Part shown: positions 6,179 through 10,941 of the stretch, one piece after another
Layout of the letters: every line of letters begins with the position of its first letter
Numbering within the stretch: position 1 is the first letter of the stretch
Origin: Nitrososphaerota archaeon
Lineage (GTDB): Archaea; Thermoproteota; Nitrososphaeria; Nitrososphaerales; Gagatemarchaeaceae
Reading direction: 5' to 3'
Assembly: GCA_003135575.1 (NCBI GenBank)
Contig: PLCG01000068.1
Span: forward strand, 44,732-55,672
Length of the DNA: 10,941 nt
Program-made: the position numbers and the translations under genes
The notes under the pieces: model-generated
Database searches by the model: none
Told to the model about the DNA's origin: nothing
The model's input: only the letters and a program-made list of their open reading frames with translations

Positions 6179-7523
6179 ACGACTCTTCGGGACGAACGGC
6201 GTCCGATTCATCCCAGGCGTGACCGGCGACATGAACTTTGCCCTAAAGCTGGCCGAGAGCATCGGGACCTATTTCGCGGAAGGCGAAATCCTCGTCGGAA
6301 GGGACGGTCGCCTAACAGGCCAGATGATGTTCTCGGCTGTCACGGCGGGGCTCATGAGCTCGGGGAGGAACATAGCAGAGTCGGACATGTGCCCCACGCC
6401 AGCCCTCCAGTTCGCTACCAAGGCATTGGGCTACAGGGGCTCCGTGATGGTCACAGCGTCGCACAACCCGGCGCAATACAACGGCGTGAAGGTAATGGGT
6501 CCGGATGGCGTCGAGATCTCAAGACTCGACGAGCAGAGGATCGAGAAGATCTTCCACGACGGGTCGGCCAACAAGGCCAACTGGAAGAACGTCGGCACCA
6601 CCAGACCGGAGCCCTCGGTCATCAGGACCTACATCAATGGCATAATGTCCAGGGTCAACTCCAAGCTCATCCAAGAGAGAAGGCTCAGGGTCGTGATAGA
6701 CGCGGGGAACGGAGCCCAGTCCCTTGCCGCTCCTTACCTGCTCGAGGCGCTGGGCTGCAAGGTCATAACGATCAACGCGATAATCGATGGGAACTTCCCG
6801 GGAAGGGGGCCGGAGCCCCATCCGGACAACTTGCGGGACCTCACCGTCGCGGTGCGCGCCTCGAACGCCGACCTGGGCGTCGGCTACGACGGAGACGGGG
6901 ACCGTTCCATATTCTGCGACGAGGCGGGGAACCTCTACTGGGGCGACCAGACCGGGGCACTCCTTGCGGACTACCTCCTCGAGAGGAACCCGTCCTCCAC
7001 CGTAGTGACCCCCGTCAGCTCATCACAGGTCATCGAGGCCGTGGCGAAGAGGCGGGGCGCGAAAGTGATACGGACAAGGGTCGGGAGCGTGGATGTCTCC
7101 AGGACGATCATGGAGAGGAAGGCGCTTATGGGGTTCGAGGAGAACGGCGGCGGATTCTTCCCCTCGCACTTGCCTACTCGCGATGGGGGGATGACGACCG
7201 CCCTCCTGCTCGAGGTGATGGCCACGCGGGCGGCACCGCTCTCGAGGCTAATCGCCGCGGCCTTCCCGAAATACTACGAGGCGAAGTTGAAGGTCCCGGT
7301 CGACCCAAGCAAGGTAAGGGAGATAATGCGGGCGATCGAGCGCATGGGCAACGGCAAGGTGGAGAAGGTGGACGGTGTGAAGATATGGGTGGACGAGAAG
7401 ACATGGGCTCTCATCCGACCCAGCGGCACCGAGCCAATCGTCAGGGTCTTCGTGGAATCCGAGACCAAGGAAAAGGCAGACGCGACCGCGAAGAAGTTCG
7501 CAAAGGCAGTAAAGGCAGCCTAG
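6162..7523 (+). CDS. glmM: Phosphoglucosamine mutase / phosphomannomutase family enzyme
   Basis: 453 aa, full length for the alpha-D-phosphohexomutase family, which moves phosphate between C6 and C1 of a hexose phosphate. All four active-site loops are present: catalytic serine S100 in TASHNPAQYNG, the Mg-binding D243-G-D245-G-D247-R, the sugar-binding FEENGGG (325-331) and the phosphate-binding RPSGTEP (419-425). The N-terminal GRLFGTNGVR matches the GlmM-type opening (usually FGTDGVRG). RPSGTEP is the form common in GlmM, which makes glucosamine-1-phosphate on the way to UDP-GlcNAc. Archaeal members often act on several sugars, so the exact substrate is unsure. It starts with GTG just before the conserved opening. 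It converges on thiL with 9 bp between the genes and is transcribed away from the tRNA and element. Confidence 0.85.
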   Translation: MLAPQGRLFGTNGVRFIPGVTGDMNFALKLAESIGTYFAEGEILVGRDGRLTGQMMFSAVTAGLMSSGRNIAESDMCPTPALQFATKALGYRGSVMVTASHNPAQYNGVKVMGPDGVEISRLDEQRIEKIFHDGSANKANWKNVGTTRPEPSVIRTYINGIMSRVNSKLIQERRLRVVIDAGNGAQSLAAPYLLEALGCKVITINAIIDGNFPGRGPEPHPDNLRDLTVAVRASNADLGVGYDGDGDRSIFCDEAGNLYWGDQTGALLADYLLERNPSSTVVTPVSSSQVIEAVAKRRGAKVIRTRVGSVDVSRTIMERKALMGFEENGGGFFPSHLPTRDGGMTTALLLEVMATRAAPLSRLIAAAFPKYYEAKLKVPVDPSKVREIMRAIERMGNGKVEKVDGVKIWVDEKTWALIRPSGTEPIVRVFVESETKEKADATAKKFAKAVKAA

Positions 7524-7532
7524 CTGCTGCGG

Positions 7533-8504
7533 TCAACCTTTGCTTCTAAAGTGGACCCAACCGTCCTTCCGCACTTTCCTTCCGTCCGCAAGGGCGACCG
7601 CGCCGCTGTTGCCTGGCAACACGGTCTCGCCGATCACTCGCAGCTCGAAGCCTAGGGAGCTCGCCTTGCTCTTCGCCGCTTGGATTCGCGATTTCTTGAC
7701 CGTCCCGACTATCTCGTACTCCTCCCCGCCGTAAAGCGCGAGCTCCTCCGCCGAGTAGGAGTTGCGCGACGCGAACTCCTCGAGGCCCTTCACGAACGGG
7801 AGCTTCGTCAGCCTCATCCCGACGCCGCTCATCTCAGAGATGGTATGGAGGGATATCGCGAGGCCGTCGCTCGAGTCTATCGAAGACGAGAGATATCTCG
7901 AGAGGGCGAGCCCAAGCCCGAGCTTCGGCTTCGGCATGCACACCGAGGAGACGGCCTCTTTCCTGAAGCTGGGCTCAGCCTTCGCGCCATCCATGAGGAT
8001 CTTCAGGCCCGCGGAAGTCTGGCCGAAGGGCCCGCTGGTCACCACATACTCCCCAGGGCGGGCACCGCCCCTCCCGACTATCTTCTTCGCAAAGCCCGTC
8101 ATCGAGCAGTCGATTATCAGGTCGCCGGCCTCGCTCGTATCTCCGCCTACCAGTTTTACGCCCCACTCGCGCGAGGCTTCAAGCAGGCCTGATGCGAGCT
8201 CCAACACCTTCGCTTCTGAGGTCCCCCTCTGCATCCCTAGAGAGACCATGAATGCGGTCGGGCGTACCCCCTTCGCAGCAAAGTCGGAGACACACATCGC
8301 GACTGCCTTCCTTGCGGCCATCTTCCACGACATGCCCGGGGGCACGTCTGTCTTGGCGACCAGCATATCGCACTTCAGCACCACGCTTTCTCCATCTCTC
8401 CCAGGAGGGATCAGCGCCACGTCGTCGCCTATCGGGAGGTAGCTTTCCGGAAGCTTGCCGAAGCGCCCCGTGATGAGCTTGATGATGTCGTACTCGTCGA
8501 GCAT
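7533..8504 (-). CDS. thiL: Thiamine-monophosphate kinase
   Basis: 323 aa, the usual ThiL length. It phosphorylates thiamine monophosphate to the cofactor thiamine diphosphate using ATP, in the cytosol. It shows the ThiL/PurM-like pattern in order: IGDD (25-28), the metal/nucleotide segment ARKAVAMCVSDFAAKG (64-79) with D74, GGDTSE (120-125), IDSSDG (209-214) and ALYGGEEYE (256-264) near the C-terminus. ATG 8504 lies 3 bp after the stop of the upstream phosphohexomutase, and GGTG about 9 nt upstream, inside that gene's last codons, can serve as SD; the two are very likely one operon. No other thiamine gene is in the window, so the pairing with a sugar-phosphate mutase looks like chromosomal neighbourhood rather than a pathway. 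Confidence 0.93.
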   Translation of the reverse strand: MLDEYDIIKLITGRFGKLPESYLPIGDDVALIPPGRDGESVVLKCDMLVAKTDVPPGMSWKMAARKAVAMCVSDFAAKGVRPTAFMVSLGMQRGTSEAKVLELASGLLEASREWGVKLVGGDTSEAGDLIIDCSMTGFAKKIVGRGGARPGEYVVTSGPFGQTSAGLKILMDGAKAEPSFRKEAVSSVCMPKPKLGLGLALSRYLSSSIDSSDGLAISLHTISEMSGVGMRLTKLPFVKGLEEFASRNSYSAEELALYGGEEYEIVGTVKKSRIQAAKSKASSLGFELRVIGETVLPGNSGAVALADGRKVRKDGWVHFRSKG

Positions 8505-8507
8505 CGG

Positions 8508-9923
8508 TCAGGCACCGGCACGCTTGACCTTCAGCATGTACGAGTGCGCCAGCTGTTCGGCCTCCTTCATGCTGGGCGCCTCCGCCGAGACCCTGACACC
8601 GTCCTCCGTGTTCGAGACGCGTATCAGCACCCACGAGGAACCCGAAGTCCTGATCTTGAGGCCGTCCAGTGCCTCGGAATTGGGGTTCTCCCTCTGCAGC
8701 TTCTTGACTGCGTCGAGCGCCTTTTTGCGGGCCATCTGCATCGTCTCGCGGGCCTGGTGATACGACTTCACCTGGTCGTAGACCTTCGTGCCCTTGCGCT
8801 TCAGGGCTCCTACTATGAGGATCGCTGCCACGAGCGAGTCCCTGCAGTTGTTGAAGCTGGCGTCGATCATTCCGCCGGAGCTCCCCTCGCCTCCCAGCCG
8901 CACCCCTTTCTGGGCCATTAGACCGGTGACGTTTCCTTCGCCGACCTTCGAGCGAAAGACCTGGCCGCCGGCCTCCCTCACGACCTCGTCGATGGCCTGG
9001 GTGGTGTCCACCGAGACGACGACGTCCTTGGCCGTCATGTTCTGCAGGGCCTCCTTGATCGCCAGCGTGAGCATGTAGTCGCCGGTCCGCTTCCTCCCCT
9101 CGCTGTCGACCAGCACCAGCCTGTCACCATCGCAGTCGAACGCAAAGCCGACGTGGGCCTCCTCCTTCTTCATCGTCTTGCAGAGCATGTCCAACGGGTC
9201 GTTCGTGGGGTCGATGGTCCTGATGAAGATGCCCTGGGCGTCTCCGATCGTCAAGACTTCGCACCCGAGCCTGCGCAGGATATCCGGAGCGTGCCCTATC
9301 GCCGCCCCGCCGTTGAGGTCTAGGACCGCGTTGCCCCCGCTGCCCGAGCCTTCCCCCGCCATGTCCACGAGCTCCTGGTTGTAGGAGAAGCCTTCCGAGG
9401 CGGCCATCCTCCCCGGGGAGGTCACGCCTCCAGCTTCCTTCTTCGGGGCCTTCCGGAGGACTTGGTCGAACTCCTCCTGGTTGATCCCACGGCCGTCGAC
9501 GACGAACTTCAGGCCGTTCCACTCCGGCTCGTTATGAGACGCCGTGACGATGATCGCAGACCGCTCCCTCTTCCTGCTCTCGCGGAATATGGCGGGCGTG
9601 GAGATTATCCCATAGTCAATGACGTCAGCGCCCGTCCCGAGGATGGCGGTTGCGACCACCCGCGAGGCGATAGGTCCCGTCGTGCGCGTGTCTCTGCCGA
9701 GAAGCAGCTCCCCTCCTCCGACCAACCGGACGAAGTTCCTCGTGTACTCGGCCATCTCCTCGGGGAAGAGCTCGGAGTTGAAGACCCCGCGTATGCCGCT
9801 TGTGGAGGTGACCGTCAAGGAATCATCGGACCGTCCTTTGATGATGGCGCGGATGAAATCCCAAGAGGTTGTCGCCCACTCATCATGAAAGGTGGTCGCA
9901 TCAGTGCTTAAAGCGCTTTTCAC
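8508..9923 (-). CDS. Second phosphohexomutase (phosphoglucomutase/phosphomannomutase-like), divergent
   Basis: 471 aa from GTG 9923, first gene of an operon with thiL. Motifs (471-aa numbering): TSGIRG near the N-terminus (41-46), catalytic S129 in TASHNEPEWNG, D263-C-D265-G-D267-R for Mg, GGEGSSGG (344-351) where relatives have GEENGG or GEESGH, and RVSNTED (435-441) where most have RPSGTEP or RPSNTEP. The changed sugar- and phosphate-binding loops suggest another substrate than the GlmM-like paralogue 1 kb away. The family's conserved part starts near residue 36, whose codon is TTG (9818). Initiation there gives 436 aa and MTVTSTSGIRG, the usual opening, so the first 35 residues may not be translated. 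Neither start has a clear SD or TATA box. It is a hexose-phosphate mutase; the sugar cannot be read from sequence alone. Confidence 0.82.
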   Translation of the reverse strand: MKSALSTDATTFHDEWATTSWDFIRAIIKGRSDDSLTVTSTSGIRGVFNSELFPEEMAEYTRNFVRLVGGGELLLGRDTRTTGPIASRVVATAILGTGADVIDYGIISTPAIFRESRKRERSAIIVTASHNEPEWNGLKFVVDGRGINQEEFDQVLRKAPKKEAGGVTSPGRMAASEGFSYNQELVDMAGEGSGSGGNAVLDLNGGAAIGHAPDILRRLGCEVLTIGDAQGIFIRTIDPTNDPLDMLCKTMKKEEAHVGFAFDCDGDRLVLVDSEGRKRTGDYMLTLAIKEALQNMTAKDVVVSVDTTQAIDEVVREAGGQVFRSKVGEGNVTGLMAQKGVRLGGEGSSGGMIDASFNNCRDSLVAAILIVGALKRKGTKVYDQVKSYHQARETMQMARKKALDAVKKLQRENPNSEALDGLKIRTSGSSWVLIRVSNTEDGVRVSAEAPSMKEAEQLAHSYMLKVKRAGA

Positions 9924-10043
9924 CGTGGAAGGCGATACGCCAGACTCCGCAGAATAGGTTGGCGAACCCTTTGTGTAACTTATGCGTCAAGAGAAGTTGA
10001 GTTCCCGTCTTTTGATTCCGCAACCGCTCTCTTGGTTATTCAG

Positions 10044-10541
10044 ATGCCTCCGAAGATATTCAAGGCGAAACGAAGCGTCAACCTGGGGGAGTACAAGTTC
10101 ACCCAGATCTTCATTGGCGCCGAGAACTCGCCCACGCTCAATAGGCTCTTCGGCTCCCAACGGACCATGTCCAAGATTGTCAGGCACCTCAAGGTGAGCA
10201 TCGTCGACTCCGACTGGGGCATCTGGCTCGACCACAACACGGGGGCAGTCTGCGTGGGCTCAAAGTACCTCACCACAGCGAAGATCAACTGCCTCTACCT
10301 TGACGTGATACACGTCCTCGTCCACGTCAAGCAGTTCCTCGACGGAAAGGACCTGTTCGACCAGACCTTCGAGTACGTCGACCGGCCCACGGAGATCGAG
10401 GCATACCGATACACGGTCGACGAGGCAAAGCGGCTCCAGATGAGCGAGGACGAGATCCTCCGCTACCTCAGGGTCGACGCCGTGGACGACTCCGAGCTCG
10501 GAAGGCTCATCGAGAAGATAGGCGTAAGGCCTCGGCGATAG
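10044..10541 (+). CDS. Conserved-looking hypothetical protein, degenerate metallopeptidase-like
   Basis: 165 aa from ATG 10044; TTG 10032 would add four residues. I do not recognise a named family. The middle contains VIH90-V-L-V-H94-VKQFLDGK and then YVDRPTEIEAYRY (111-123). The spacing resembles small gluzincin metallopeptidases, where HExxH is followed by a Glu in an ExEAY-type helix (E117, E119). Here the catalytic Glu of HExxH is Val (V91), so metal might bind but normal proteolysis is unlikely. No signal peptide or membrane segment is visible, so it should be cytosolic. It is divergent from the mutase-thiL operon (120 bp) and 53 bp before the fumarase gene. TATA-like CTTTTGAT (10010-10017) lies about 30 bp before ATG 10044, which favours that start. 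Confidence 0.75.
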   Translation: MPPKIFKAKRSVNLGEYKFTQIFIGAENSPTLNRLFGSQRTMSKIVRHLKVSIVDSDWGIWLDHNTGAVCVGSKYLTTAKINCLYLDVIHVLVHVKQFLDGKDLFDQTFEYVDRPTEIEAYRYTVDEAKRLQMSEDEILRYLRVDAVDDSELGRLIEKIGVRPRR

Positions 10542-10558
10542 ACAGAAGCGACTCGAAG

Positions 10559-10566
10559 CCTTAAGA
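10559..10566 (+). promoter_or_regulatory. Weak TATA-like box before the fumarase gene
   Basis: CCTTAAGA is centred about 32 bp before ATG 10595, and no SD precedes that ATG. This fits a short-leader or leaderless mRNA, though the box is short and GC-flanked. Confidence 0.3.
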
Positions 10567-10594
10567 AAGCCCGCACCGAAAGAAGCACCCTCGC

Positions 10595-10941
10595 ATGAGA
10601 TACGTCGAGGGCGCGAAGAAGGTGTTCATGGACACCGGCACCCGGTTCCCTCGCAAGATAATCTGGTCGGTCGCGTTGATCAAGCGCGAGGCTGCCAAGG
10701 CGAATTCCTCTTTGGGAAAGCTCGACCCGAAGATCGCCTCAGCGATAAGCGAGGCCTCGACCGAGGTGATGCAAGGGAAGCACGACTCGAAGGTCGCCGT
10801 AGACGTCTTCCAGACGGGCTCCGGGACGGGCCTGAACATGAACCTCAACGAGCTCATCGCGGAGAGGGCGACCGAGCTTTTCAGGAAGAGCGGAGGCAGG
10901 AGGGCAGTCGTCCACCCAAACGACCACGTCAACATGGGCCA
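10595..10941 (+). CDS. fumC: Class II fumarate hydratase, N-terminal part (cut by window end)
   Basis: 115 residues visible, running off the right edge. DVFQTGSGTGLNMNLNE (70-86) and VHPNDHVNMG (106-115) are hallmark segments of class II fumarase in the aspartase/fumarase superfamily; RFPRKIIWSVALIKREAAKAN (17-37) matches the first long helix. The enzyme interconverts fumarate and malate in the citric acid cycle. An in-frame TAA at 10562-10564, with no GTG, TTG or ATG between, fixes the start at ATG 10595. The protein thus lacks roughly 20-30 residues found at the N-terminus of bacterial FumC, where the vPADxxxGAQTQR-type segment lies. Aspartase and other superfamily members share these motifs, but fumarase is favoured by the HPNDHVN segment. 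The signature GSSxMPxKxN loop lies outside the window. Confidence 0.85.
   Translation, partial: MRYVEGAKKVFMDTGTRFPRKIIWSVALIKREAAKANSSLGKLDPKIASAISEASTEVMQGKHDSKVAVDVFQTGSGTGLNMNLNELIAERATELFRKSGGRRAVVHPNDHVNMG

Noticed and set aside
6389..7549. Long open frame (386 codons) in +2 relative to glmM
   Set aside because: Rich in Gly/Arg, no recognisable motifs, and wholly covered by glmM with all family motifs; an effect of high GC.
7762..8442. Long plus-strand frame opposite thiL
   Set aside because: Antisense to a clear ThiL; Pro/Ser-rich sequence without motifs.
9818..9886. Small minus ORF MMSGRQPLG... whose TGA overlaps TTG 9818
   Set aside because: The TGA/TTG overlap and the TATA-like box about 24 bp upstream are suggestive, but 22 codons with no support are most likely chance.
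9462..9911. 149-codon plus-strand frame opposite the second phosphohexomutase
   Set aside because: Antisense shadow; the minus frame holds catalytic and metal-binding motifs.

Overview
The window reads as archaeal DNA. The tRNA-Arg(UCU) gene has a 16-nt intron at the canonical archaeal site (between positions 37 and 38) that can fold the splicing bulge-helix-bulge. Several genes have an A/T-rich TATA-like box about 25-30 bp before the start codon with no ribosome binding site, the layout of leaderless archaeal mRNAs. The mobile part carries a Prim-Pol primase-helicase and an archaeal-type integrase. Integrase style, class II fumarase and paired phosphohexomutases suggest the Thermoproteota / Nitrososphaeria side, but this is inference; no rRNA is present.

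Left part (1-about 5912): the inside end of an integrated plasmid-like element. In order: the C-terminus of a putative secreted beta-rich protein (+); a two-gene minus-strand operon of a primase-polymerase/helicase and a zinc-finger + GNAT acetyltransferase; a divergent winged-helix regulator (+) whose start overlaps a TGGACAT repeat cluster; a convergent intergenic spacer with a large imperfect inverted repeat; and an intact tyrosine integrase (-) starting 54 bp from the 3' end of the tRNA. The element has replication, control and integration functions. Its far end and displaced att copy lie left of the window, as I find no partial tRNA copy here. A motif around GATGAAAC.GAT occurs once in the 3' part of the primase gene and twice, inverted, in the spacer before the integrase. 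It is the best candidate for an element-specific protein-binding site.

Junction (5874-6161): tRNA-Arg(UCU), then an A/T-rich stretch with the tRNA promoter pointing left and the glmM promoter pointing right. A perfect 8-bp inverted repeat brackets the glmM GTG start and could hide its SD-like GAGG.

Right part (6162-10941): ordinary, GC-richer chromosome. A GlmM/phosphomannomutase-like phosphohexomutase (+) converges on a two-gene operon (-) of a second, divergent phosphohexomutase and ThiL (thiamine-monophosphate kinase). Next come an unrecognised 165-aa protein (+) with a metallopeptidase-like but degenerate HxxxH motif, and the N-terminal third of a class II fumarate hydratase (+) with a short N-terminus. 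These enzymes serve sugar-phosphate, cofactor and central carbon metabolism and show no functional link to the element.
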